From Bradyrhizobium sp. AUGA SZCCT0283 (lineage in GTDB: Bacteria; Pseudomonadota; Alphaproteobacteria; Rhizobiales; Xanthobacteraceae), in the NCBI RefSeq assembly GCF_018130385.1, contig NZ_JAFCLU010000011.1, forward strand, positions 175,647 to 239,646: a stretch of 64,000 nt of DNA, written 5' to 3'. Positions 33,203 to 40,846 of the stretch are shown one piece after another (the first letter of the stretch is position 1; each line of letters begins with the position of its first letter). Under the pieces are notes generated by a model, which had not been told where the DNA came from, made no database searches, and saw only the letters and a program-made list of their open reading frames with translations. A program made the translations under genes and the position numbers.

Positions 33203-35065
33203 ATGACCCTCGCCGCCGCAAGCGGTGACAATTCCCGCAGTCTGTTCGCGACGCCAGCGATTGTCGCCGACCGCCGCGCCGACGGCAGCATCCTGGTGAA
33301 GTCGACCATGCCGCTTCAGCCGGGTGCGCGTTGCGTCGGCGACTGGCTGGAGCATTGGGCGCGGCAGGCGCCGGAGCGGATTTTTCTCGCCGATCGCGCC
33401 GCCGCCGATGCGCCGTGGACGACGGTCACCTACAAGGACGCCTTGCAGCAGGTGCGCTCGGTGGCCGCCTGGATCCTCGCGCAAGGCCTGAGCGCCGAGC
33501 GCCCGCTGGTGATCCTGTCCGACAACAGCGTCGAGCACGCGCTGTTCGCGCTTGCGGCCCAGCACGTCGGCGTGCCATCGGCTGCGATCTCGCCGGCCTA
33601 TTCGCTGATGTCCAGGGACTTCGACAAGCTCAAGAGCATGATCACGCTGCTCGGACCTGGCGCGATCTATGTTTCCGGCGCCAAGCCGTTCGCGGCGGCG
33701 CTGGCGGCGATCCAGCCGCTGCATTCGGCCGCGATCGTCAGCGGCAGCGCCGGCGACACTGGCGCCATCTCGTTTCGCAGCATTGCGGCCACGCCGGAAA
33801 CGCCTGATGTCGAAAAGGCATTCGCCGCGATCACGCCCGACACGATCGCAAAATTCCTGTTCACCTCGGGTTCGACCGGCACGCCAAAGGCCGTCATCAA
33901 CACCCAGCGCATGCTGACCACGAGCCAGCAGGCCAAGGCACAGACCTGGACGTTCCTCGATGGTATCGGCGAGAAGCTGGTAATCCTGGACTGGTTGCCC
34001 TGGAGCCACACCTTCGGCGCCAACCACAATTTCAATCTGGTGCTGCGCAATGGCGGCACGCTCTATGTCGACGGCGGCAAGCCGGCGCCAGGGCTGTTCG
34101 CGACCTCGCTGGCCAATTTGCGCAGCGTGATGCCGACGGTCTATTTCAACGTGCCGCGCGGCTTCGACATGCTGATCGCGGCGCTGCGAGGCGATGACGA
34201 GTTGCGCAAGAAATTCTTCGGCGAGGTGAAATTCGCCTTCTACGCGGGCGCAGCACTACCGCAGAATCTCTGGGATGCGCTGGAAGAACTCTCGATCAAG
34301 ACGGTGGGCCGCGCGATGCCGATGGTGTCGGCCTGGGGCTCGACCGAAACCTCGCCGCTCGCCACCGATTGCCACTTCCAGGCCAAACGCTCCGGCAATA
34401 TCGGCGTGCCGATTCCGGGGACCGAACTGAAGCTGGTGCCGTCGGGCGACAAGCTGGAGGTGCGCGTGCGCGGCCCGAACGTCACGCCCGGCTACTGGAA
34501 GGCGCCGGAACTGACGGAGCAGGCGTTCGATAGCGAAGGCTTCTATCTGATCGGCGACGCCGTGACTTTTGCCGATCCGGCGCGTCCCGAACTCGGCCTG
34601 TTCTTCGACGGCCGCGTCGCCGAAGACTTCAAGCTCAATTCCGGCACCTGGGTCAACGTCGGCACCCTGCGCGTTGCAGGCATCGCTGCGCTGGCGCCGC
34701 TGGCACAGGACATCGTCGTGACCGGCCACGGCGGCGATGAGGTCCGCTTCCTCGTATTTCCGAACATCGCGGCCTGCCGGGCCCATGCCGGCCTGCCCGA
34801 CAATGCCGATGTGAAAGACGTGGTCGGTCACGACAAGGTTCGCGGTGCGATTGCACAGGGGCTCGCCAAACTGAAAGCGCAGAGCGGCAACTCGTCGGGG
34901 CATGCCACGCGGGCGCTGCTGCTGGCCGAGATCGCGTCCGTGGACGGCGGCGAGATCACCGACAAGGGCTACATCAACCAGCGCGCGGTGCTGACGCGCC
35001 GCGCGGGCGCGGTGGCAACGCTGGACGATGATTCGTCGGCTGAATGGATCGGCTGCGCCGGCTGA
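33203..35065 (+). CDS. Feruloyl-CoA synthase-like CoA ligase
   Basis: 620 residues of the ANL superfamily, with aggaggaaa before the ATG. P-loop FLFTSGSTGTPKAVINTQ, A5 motif SAWGSTETSPLATD, hinge region FFDGRVAEDFKLNSGTWVNVG and C-terminal Lys in GEITDKGYINQRAV. The last two are typical of the feruloyl-CoA synthase branch, which also takes caffeate, p-coumarate or related acids. It would start side-chain degradation of lignin phenylpropenoids. No hydratase/aldolase or vanillin dehydrogenase gene is adjacent. Confidence 0.85.
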   Translation: MTLAAASGDNSRSLFATPAIVADRRADGSILVKSTMPLQPGARCVGDWLEHWARQAPERIFLADRAAADAPWTTVTYKDALQQVRSVAAWILAQGLSAERPLVILSDNSVEHALFALAAQHVGVPSAAISPAYSLMSRDFDKLKSMITLLGPGAIYVSGAKPFAAALAAIQPLHSAAIVSGSAGDTGAISFRSIAATPETPDVEKAFAAITPDTIAKFLFTSGSTGTPKAVINTQRMLTTSQQAKAQTWTFLDGIGEKLVILDWLPWSHTFGANHNFNLVLRNGGTLYVDGGKPAPGLFATSLANLRSVMPTVYFNVPRGFDMLIAALRGDDELRKKFFGEVKFAFYAGAALPQNLWDALEELSIKTVGRAMPMVSAWGSTETSPLATDCHFQAKRSGNIGVPIPGTELKLVPSGDKLEVRVRGPNVTPGYWKAPELTEQAFDSEGFYLIGDAVTFADPARPELGLFFDGRVAEDFKLNSGTWVNVGTLRVAGIAALAPLAQDIVVTGHGGDEVRFLVFPNIAACRAHAGLPDNADVKDVVGHDKVRGAIAQGLAKLKAQSGNSSGHATRALLLAEIASVDGGEITDKGYINQRAVLTRRAGAVATLDDDSSAEWIGCAG

Positions 35066-35079
35066 GACGCGTTCGCCCC

Positions 35080-35595
35080 TCAAAATCCGTTCTTGTGCGC
35101 TTCAACCAGCCGCACCAGCATCTGGAGAAAGGCGGCCTGTTCGGGCTTGCTGAGTGCGGAAAGCGTATGCGCATTGAAACGCTCGCCGAGCCGGCTGGCT
35201 TCGTCGGCGCGCCTTTCGCCCGCCGCGCTGAGGCTGAGCTCGACCGCCCGCTTGTCCCGCATGGACCGCTTGCGCTTGAGAATTCCGGTCTCCTCCATCC
35301 GCGACAGGATCTTCACCAGGTTGGGCAGTTGCATTTTCAGTACGCCGGCAAGCTCGCTCTGCGTCACTGTCCTGTTGTCGCGCACCGTGACGAGGATGGC
35401 GTATTCGAGCGGCGAGAGTTTGAGCGCTTCGAAATAGGGGTAGAACGCCTCGAAATTCTGCAACTGCAGGATCCGGATCATGAATCCCGGGGTCTGCCGT
35501 AGCGCGGTGAGGTCCAGTTCCCGTACCCCATCCGGCTCGGCCGGTCTGGCTCCCCCGTTGCCCTTGCGCGTCGAAACCTTGGCGATTCTTCCCAT
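35080..35595 (-). CDS. MarR-family regulator
   Basis: About 171 residues from ATG 35595; the longer TTG-started form lacks a ribosome site. The winged helix spans LSPLEYAILVTVRDNRTVTQSELAGVLKMQLPNLVKILSRMEETGIL with wing SMRDKRAVELSLSAAGERR. Divergent from a periplasmic binding-protein gene; the gap holds a cttataag/ttataag repeat likely to be its operator. It presumably controls uptake of an aromatic ligand. Confidence 0.88.
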   Translation of the reverse strand: MGRIAKVSTRKGNGGARPAEPDGVRELDLTALRQTPGFMIRILQLQNFEAFYPYFEALKLSPLEYAILVTVRDNRTVTQSELAGVLKMQLPNLVKILSRMEETGILKRKRSMRDKRAVELSLSAAGERRADEASRLGERFNAHTLSALSKPEQAAFLQMLVRLVEAHKNGF

Positions 35596-35641
35596 GGCAA
35601 TAGCTCGCACGGCATCACCTGAATTGACAATCCTCAAAATG

Positions 35642-35659
35642 CTTATAAGTTATAAGTAA
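35642..35659. promoter_or_regulatory. AT-rich repeat, likely MarR operator/promoter
   Basis: cttataag (self-complementary, 35642-35649) is followed directly by ttataagtaa (35650-35659), giving tandem ttataag units, unusually AT-rich for this genome. It lies between the divergent MarR and binding-protein genes. Confidence 0.5.
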
Positions 35660-35707
35660 TTTCGAAGTGGTCGCGAAGGCCGCCTTTTCTTTTACAGGAG
35701 GGAATGC

Positions 35708-36931
35708 ATGCGACAGTTGTTTCGCACAGGAATGCTCATGGCCGCGCTCGGCGGCATGTTCGTCGGCGCCGCCCAAAGCCAAGCCCATGCCCAGGATCGC
35801 GTCCGGATCGGCGTGCTCAACGATCAGTCGGGCGTGTTTTCGACCTACCAGGGCATCGGCTCGGTGATATCAGCGCAAATGGCCGTGGAGGACTATGGCG
35901 GCAAGGCGGCTGGAAAGCCCGTCGACGTCATCACCGCCGATCACCAGAACAAGACCGACGTCGGCGTCGGTATCGCGCGGCGCTGGTACGACACCGAAAG
36001 CATCGACGCCATCTTCGACCTGCCGAATTCGGCGATTGCGCTCGCGGTCGCCAACATGAGCGAGCAGAAGAACAAGGTCTTCATCGGCTCCGGCGCCGGC
36101 ACTGCGCTGCTCACCGGCGAAAAATGCACGCCGAATACGGTGCACTGGACCTATGACACCTATGCCTACGGCCGCGGCCTCGGCAAAGCCGTGGTCGCCC
36201 AAGGCGGCAAGAAATGGTTCTTCCTGACCGCCGATTACGCCTTCGGCCATGATCTGGAGAAGCAGGCCGCCGAAGGTGTCAAGGCCTCGGGGGGCGAAGT
36301 GCTCGGCGCCGTGCGCCATCCGCTCGGCACCGCCGACTACGCATCCTTCCTGCTGCAGGCGCAGGCCTCGGGCGCCGATATCGTCGGCGTCGCCAATGCC
36401 GGCGACGACACCATCACCTCGATCAAGCAGGCGGCCGAGTTCGGGCTGACGCAGAAGCAGAAGCTGGTCGGGCTGATCCTCGGCATGAACGGCATTCCCG
36501 CGCTCGGCCTGAAGGCGGCGCAAGGCGCGCAGATCATGAATCCGTTCTACTGGGATTTGAACGATGGCACGCGCGCCTTCGCCAAGCGGTTCGCCGAACG
36601 CCATCCGCAGAAGAACTATCCGAACGACATGCAGGCCGGCGTCTATGCGTCGGTGCTGCATTATCTAAAGGCCGTCGACAAGGTTGGCGGCGCGGCCGAC
36701 GGCAAGGCCGTGGTGTCGGCGATGAAGGCGCTGCCGACCGACGATCCGCTGTTCGGCAAGGGAACCATCCGCGCCGACGGACGCAAGATTCACCCGTTCT
36801 ATCTGCTCGAGGTGAAGAAGCCCGAGGAATCCACATCGAAATGGGATCTGCTGAAGGTCGTCGCGACGATCCCAGGAGATCAGGCGTTTCGTCCCGAAAG
36901 CGAAGGCAATTGCCCGCTGGTCAAGAAATGA
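35708..36931 (+). CDS. Type I periplasmic binding protein (Liv/aromatic type), orphan 1
   Basis: 407 residues with signal peptide LMAALGGMFVGAAQSQAHA and an aggaggg ribosome site. Peripla_BP_6 fold: VRIGVLNDQSGVFSTYQGIG, ITADHQNKTDVGVGIARRWYD, PNTVHWTYDTYAYGRG, AGVYASVLHYLKAVD. It is a clear paralogue of the 39454-40668 gene (ADHQNK.DVG, PNSA, KQAAEFGL and EVKKPEES are shared). No permease is adjacent; the Liv-type transporter at 46.8-50.1 kb is a possible partner. Rhodopseudomonas relatives of this type bind benzoate or cinnamate derivatives. Confidence 0.88.
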   Translation: MRQLFRTGMLMAALGGMFVGAAQSQAHAQDRVRIGVLNDQSGVFSTYQGIGSVISAQMAVEDYGGKAAGKPVDVITADHQNKTDVGVGIARRWYDTESIDAIFDLPNSAIALAVANMSEQKNKVFIGSGAGTALLTGEKCTPNTVHWTYDTYAYGRGLGKAVVAQGGKKWFFLTADYAFGHDLEKQAAEGVKASGGEVLGAVRHPLGTADYASFLLQAQASGADIVGVANAGDDTITSIKQAAEFGLTQKQKLVGLILGMNGIPALGLKAAQGAQIMNPFYWDLNDGTRAFAKRFAERHPQKNYPNDMQAGVYASVLHYLKAVDKVGGAADGKAVVSAMKALPTDDPLFGKGTIRADGRKIHPFYLLEVKKPEESTSKWDLLKVVATIPGDQAFRPESEGNCPLVKK

Positions 36932-36939
36932 CCTGACTA

Positions 36940-36967
36940 GCGGCGGTCGGCGGGAACCGGCCGCCGC
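36940..36967 (+). terminator. Hairpin terminator after the binding-protein gene
   Basis: An 11-bp GC-rich stem with one G-T pair (36940-36950 with 36957-36967) and loop cgggaa starts 9 bases after the stop codon. There is no T-run, so it may work with Rho or as an mRNA 3' end protector. Confidence 0.5.
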
Positions 36968-36998
36968 CGAAAATCGGTGTTCGGGGCTTGTCGTATAT

Positions 36999-37012
36999 GT
37001 TGCCAAGGCAAC
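36999..37012. promoter_or_regulatory. Inverted repeat gttgcc-aa-ggcaac, possible MarR operator
   Basis: 6-bp arms in a 250-bp gap. Downstream on the plus strand a good ribosome site (ggggagaaacgg) leads to an ATG at 37091, but the frame there only mirrors the antisense MarR gene. It may be the leftover promoter of a lost gene, or an upstream site for the neighbouring MarR regulator. Confidence 0.35.
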
Positions 37013-37186
37013 TAATTTGTGCGAGCCTGTTTTCGACAAGCGGCCGATCGAAGAGCACAGAGATTGCCAGGCCGTGCAGGGGAGAAACGGATGTCCGGAC
37101 GATCGGATCGTCACGACGTGATGCGTCGGTGCGCGCGCGTTGGCTTTGCGGCAGCGCGCGTGAGCGCTACGGCTGGCGCGCGCCGT

Positions 37187-37717
37187 TCAGGCGCGATCGT
37201 CGACCTCGCCCGCGCCTTTCACGGCGTCGAGATTGCCGTGGACTCGCAGCAGCAGCCCGATCAAGGTCTCGCGTTCCGGCTTGCTCAGGCAGGAAAGCAG
37301 CCGGCGTTCGCGCTCGAGCGCGACCGCGATGACCTGGTCGTGGGTGGTATATCCCTTCGCGGTCAGCGAGATCGAATGGGTGCGGCCGTCCTGCCGGTCG
37401 GCCCTGATGCTGACCAGCCCGCGTTCTTCCATTGCGGCCAGCGTCCGGCTGACCGGCCCCTTGTCGAAGCCGATGACGTGGCAGATGCGGGCCGCCGAAA
37501 TTTCCGGCTCGATCGCGAGCAGCGACAGGATCCGCCATTCCGTGACGTTGACGCCAAAGCGCTTCTGATAGACCACGGTCGCGCTGCGCGACAATTTGTT
37601 GGCAATGAAGGTGATGAGCGCCGGGACATAACGGTCGAGGTCGAGCACCTGTTCGGCCCGTCCACCCCTGCCTGCCGCGCCCGTGCGGGGGGCGCGCGCC
37701 TGTCTGTTCCTGCTCAT
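37187..37717 (-). CDS. MarR-family regulator next to the P450 operon
   Basis: About 176 residues from ATG 37717 (ggaagagc upstream), in preference to the ATG at 37750 that has no ribosome site. MarR fold: FGVNVTEWRILSLLAIEPEISAARICHVIGFDKGPVSRTLAAMEERGLV, wing RQDGRTHSISLTAKG. Divergent from the CYP199A gene with an 80-bp gap. Probably controls the P450-ferredoxin-binding protein operon in response to a methoxybenzoate or related acid. Confidence 0.88.
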   Translation of the reverse strand: MSRNRQARAPRTGAAGRGGRAEQVLDLDRYVPALITFIANKLSRSATVVYQKRFGVNVTEWRILSLLAIEPEISAARICHVIGFDKGPVSRTLAAMEERGLVSIRADRQDGRTHSISLTAKGYTTHDQVIAVALERERRLLSCLSKPERETLIGLLLRVHGNLDAVKGAGEVDDRA

Positions 37718-37797
37718 GCTCTTCCGAAACCGCTCCAGCACTTCAGACATAGAGACAGCACATACCGCTCTGCAAGAACATTATGCAGGAGACCCAC

Positions 37798-39033
37798 ATG
37801 AGCGTGACCTCCCGGATAGATGCAGCAACCTCTGAGCAGGGTGCGCCGGCCGGCGTACCAAGGCTCGACGTCGATCCGTTCTCGACCGAGTTCTTCGAGG
37901 ATCCGCACCCGATCCACGAGGTTCTCCGCGAGGCCGGGCCGCTGGTGTGGCTTGACAAATGGGGTGTCTATGGCGTGGCGCGCTATGCGGAAGTGCACGC
38001 CGTTCTCAACGATCCCCTCACGTTCTGTTCGAGCCGCGGCGTGGGCCTGAGCGATTTCGCCAAGGAAAAGCCGTGGCGTCCGCAAAGCATCATCCTCGAG
38101 GCGGATCCTCCGGCGCATACCAGGACGCGCGCGGTGCTCGCCCAAGTGCTGTCGCCGACGGCGATGAAAGGGGTCCGCGAACATTTCACGGCGATGGCCG
38201 CCGCCAAGGTCGACGAATTGCTGGCACGCGGAAGTTTCGACGCGGTTGCCGATCTCGCGGAGGCCTATCCGCTCTCGGTGTTTCCCGATGCGATGGGCCT
38301 GAAGCGGGAGGGACGGGAGAACCTGCTGCCCTATGCCAGTCTCGTCTTCAACTCCTTCGGGCCGCCGAACCAGTTGCGGCAGGAGGCGATCGAACGCTCG
38401 GCGCCGCACCAGGCCTATGTCGCCGCGCAATGCCAGCGCGAAAATCTCGCGCCCGGCGGTTTCGGCGCCTGTGTCCATGCCCGCGCCGACGCCGCCGACA
38501 TCACGCCGGAGGAGGCGCCGCTATTGGTGCGCTCGCTGCTTTCGGCAGGCCTCGACACCACCGTCAACGGCATCGGCGCAGCGGTCTATTGCCTGGCGCG
38601 CTTCCCCGATCAGTTCGCGCGGCTGCGCAGCGATCCGACCCTGGCGCGCAACGCGTTCGAGGAGGCGATCCGCTACGAAAGCCCGGTGCAGACCTTCTTC
38701 CGCACCACGACGCGGGAGGTCGAACTTGCAGGCCACCGCATCGGCGAGGGCGAGAAGGTGCTGATGTTCCTCGGCGCCGCCAACCGCGATCCGCGGCGCT
38801 GGGAAAATCCTGACAGCTATGATGTGACCCGCCGCACTTCCGGTCATGTCGGATTTGGCTCGGGCATCCACATGTGCGTCGGCCAGTTACTGGCGCGCGT
38901 CGAAGGCGAGGTGATGCTGGCGGCAATCGCGCACAAGGTGGCTTCCATCCAGATCACCGGCCCGGTGAAACGCCGCTACAACAACACGCTGCGCGGTCTC
39001 GAAAGTCTCCCCATCACGATTTCTCCGGCCTGA
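37798..39033 (+). CDS. Cytochrome P450, CYP199A family (para-substituted benzoate oxidase)
   Basis: 411 residues from ATG 37798 (caggag upstream). Nearly every block matches Rhodopseudomonas CYP199A2/A4: LDKWGVYGVARYAEVHAVLND, TFCSSRGVGLSDF, I-helix SLLSAGLDTTVNGIG, ExxR in FEEAIRYES, TFFRTTTREVEL, and haem loop GFGSGIHMCVGQLLAR with Cys near residue 360. Those enzymes demethylate 4-methoxybenzoate (anisate) and veratrate and oxidise other para-substituted benzoates and cinnamates. The electron donor ferredoxin is encoded 10 bases downstream. Confidence 0.94.
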   Translation: MSVTSRIDAATSEQGAPAGVPRLDVDPFSTEFFEDPHPIHEVLREAGPLVWLDKWGVYGVARYAEVHAVLNDPLTFCSSRGVGLSDFAKEKPWRPQSIILEADPPAHTRTRAVLAQVLSPTAMKGVREHFTAMAAAKVDELLARGSFDAVADLAEAYPLSVFPDAMGLKREGRENLLPYASLVFNSFGPPNQLRQEAIERSAPHQAYVAAQCQRENLAPGGFGACVHARADAADITPEEAPLLVRSLLSAGLDTTVNGIGAAVYCLARFPDQFARLRSDPTLARNAFEEAIRYESPVQTFFRTTTREVELAGHRIGEGEKVLMFLGAANRDPRRWENPDSYDVTRRTSGHVGFGSGIHMCVGQLLARVEGEVMLAAIAHKVASIQITGPVKRRYNNTLRGLESLPITISPA

Positions 39034-39043
39034 CGGACCGCGT

Positions 39044-39367
39044 ATGCCCAGCATCATCTTCATCCATCCCGACGGAAGCCGGCAGCAGATCGAGGCGAGC
39101 GCGGGCGAGAGCGCCATGCAGGCCGCGACGCGCAACGATCTCAGCGGCATCCTCGCGGAATGCGGCGGCAACGCCATGTGCGCCACCTGCCATGTCTATG
39201 TCGACGAGGCCTGGCTCGCCCGTCTGCCGGCCATGGGCGGCGCTGAGGACGCGCTGCTGGATGGCGCCGCCGCCGAACGGCAGGCCAACAGCCGCCTGTC
39301 CTGCCAGATCAATCTCGCCGCCGATCTCGATGGCTTGGTCCTGCGTCTGCCGGACCGGCAATTGTGA
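39044..39367 (+). CDS. [2Fe-2S] ferredoxin (palustrisredoxin-like)
   Basis: 107 residues, adrenodoxin/putidaredoxin type. Cluster ligands are in ECGGNAMCATCHVYV (C-x5-C-x2-C) and LSCQI. MPSIIFIHPDGSRQQIEASAGESAM is the usual N-terminal beta strand pair. It follows the CYP199A gene directly, as the PuxB-type donor does in Rhodopseudomonas. A ferredoxin reductase is not in the window and must be supplied from elsewhere. Confidence 0.93.
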   Translation: MPSIIFIHPDGSRQQIEASAGESAMQAATRNDLSGILAECGGNAMCATCHVYVDEAWLARLPAMGGAEDALLDGAAAERQANSRLSCQINLAADLDGLVLRLPDRQL

Positions 39368-39453
39368 CGGCGGCATCGTCCGATATCGCGCGTTGAAGTC
39401 AAACCCGGCGAAGTCCGGGAAGCTCAAAATCAAATTCCAAAGGGGAGAAAACA

Positions 39454-40668
39454 ATGAAGGTTTGCAGGTTCGGTCTGGCGCTTGCCTTGTCGTGCGCGAC
39501 GTGGAGCGCGGCGCGTGCGGAGATATCCGACAATGTCGTCCGCATCGGCGTGCTCAACGACATCTCCGGCATCTTCCAGGACACCAACGGCATGGGTTCG
39601 GTCGAGGCCGCGCGCATGGCGGCGGAAGATTTCAACAGCGGCGGCAAGAACATCAAGGTCGAGATCGTCTACGCCGATCACCAGAACAAGGCCGACGTAG
39701 GTTCCGCGATCGTGCGCAAATGGCTCGATGTCGACGGCGTCGATGCCGTGGTCGACGTGCCGAATTCGGCGGTCGGCCTCACCATCAACTCGCTGTTGCG
39801 CGACTCGCGCATGACATTCCTCGCGTCATCCACCGCCAGTTCAGACCTGACCGGCAAGGCCTGCTCGCCGAACACCATACAATGGGTCAACGACGCCTGG
39901 GCGACCGGTAATTCCACCGCGGCGGCGATGATGGCGCGCGGCGGCAAGGAATGGTATTTCATCACGGTGAATTTCGCGCTCGGCCAGGGCATCGAGGCCG
40001 AGGCCACCAATTACATCGAAAAGCACGGCGGCAAGGTGCTGGGTTCGGCCAAGCATCCGCTCAACACGGCGGATTTTGCTTCGCTGTTGCTGCAGGCGCA
40101 GAATTCCAAGGCCAGGGTGATCGGGCTTGCCAATGCCGGCGGCGACACCGTCAACGCGGTGAAGCAGGCGGCGGAGTTCGGTCTTCAGCAAAGCGGCCAG
40201 ACCATGGTGGCGTTCCTGCTGTTCATCAACGACGTCCACGGCATGGGATTGAAGGTCGGCCAGGGCCTGCAGCTGTTCGAGGCGTTTTACTGGGACATGG
40301 ACGACGACACCCGCGCCTTCGCCAAACGCTTCGCGGCGCGGCCGGGCGTGAACGGCAAGATGCCGAGCGGCAATCAGGCGGGCGTCTACGCGTCCACGCT
40401 GGCCTATCTCAACGCGGTGGCGGCGACCGGCAGCGACCACGCCAAGGACGCGGTGCCGCAGTTGAAGAAGTTCAAGGGCAAGGACAAATTGTTCGGCGAC
40501 GTCACCATCCGCCAGGACGGCCGCGTCATTCACCCGATGTATCTGTTTGAGGTGAAGAAGCCGGAAGAGTCGAAATACCCTTATGATTACTACAAACTGG
40601 TCTCGACCATTCCGGCCGACCAGGCCTTCCGTCCGCTCGCCGATGGCGGCTGCTCGCTGGTGAAGTGA
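39454..40668 (+). CDS. Type I periplasmic binding protein (Liv/aromatic type), orphan 2
   Basis: 404 residues; signal peptide FGLALALSCATWSAARA; strong aggggagaaaac site. Peripla_BP_6 motifs: VVRIGVLNDISGIFQDTNG, YADHQNKADVGSAIVRKW, SPNTIQWVNDAWATGN, GNQAGVYASTLAYLNAV. It is a paralogue of the 35708-36931 protein. It lies 86 bp after the ferredoxin on the same strand, so it is probably part of the P450 operon and would bring in its aromatic acid substrate. No own permeases. Confidence 0.89.
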   Translation: MKVCRFGLALALSCATWSAARAEISDNVVRIGVLNDISGIFQDTNGMGSVEAARMAAEDFNSGGKNIKVEIVYADHQNKADVGSAIVRKWLDVDGVDAVVDVPNSAVGLTINSLLRDSRMTFLASSTASSDLTGKACSPNTIQWVNDAWATGNSTAAAMMARGGKEWYFITVNFALGQGIEAEATNYIEKHGGKVLGSAKHPLNTADFASLLLQAQNSKARVIGLANAGGDTVNAVKQAAEFGLQQSGQTMVAFLLFINDVHGMGLKVGQGLQLFEAFYWDMDDDTRAFAKRFAARPGVNGKMPSGNQAGVYASTLAYLNAVAATGSDHAKDAVPQLKKFKGKDKLFGDVTIRQDGRVIHPMYLFEVKKPEESKYPYDYYKLVSTIPADQAFRPLADGGCSLVK

Positions 40669-40683
40669 GGCTCGGCTGCTCTC

Positions 40684-40735
40684 TCTCGCGCTTGCGGGGG
40701 GAGGCGTAGGCGGCCTCCGGCCGCCGTTCTTCAAG
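40684..40735. repeat. Partial repeat (gcgcttgcgggg...aggcgtaggc family)
   Basis: cgcgcttgcggggggaggcgtaggcggcctccggccgcc resembles the hairpin and tail at 813-860. It sits between the binding-protein gene and the esterase gene. The rest of the gap (40736-40846) shows no clear element. Confidence 0.5.
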
Positions 40736-40846
40736 ATGACGCCGATGCCACTCGTTCTTATTTCGATTGACGCCCGCGTGGCGTGAACCATTGTAGGCCT
40801 GACGGCCGGCCAAAATGCGGCTGCAAGACGATAGCGGGGGGAAACG

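Noticed and set aside
37019..37801. Plus-strand frame beginning after ggggagaaacgg
   Set aside because: From 37187 on it is antisense to the MarR gene and has no domain. Only the possible promoter remnant was kept as a finding.
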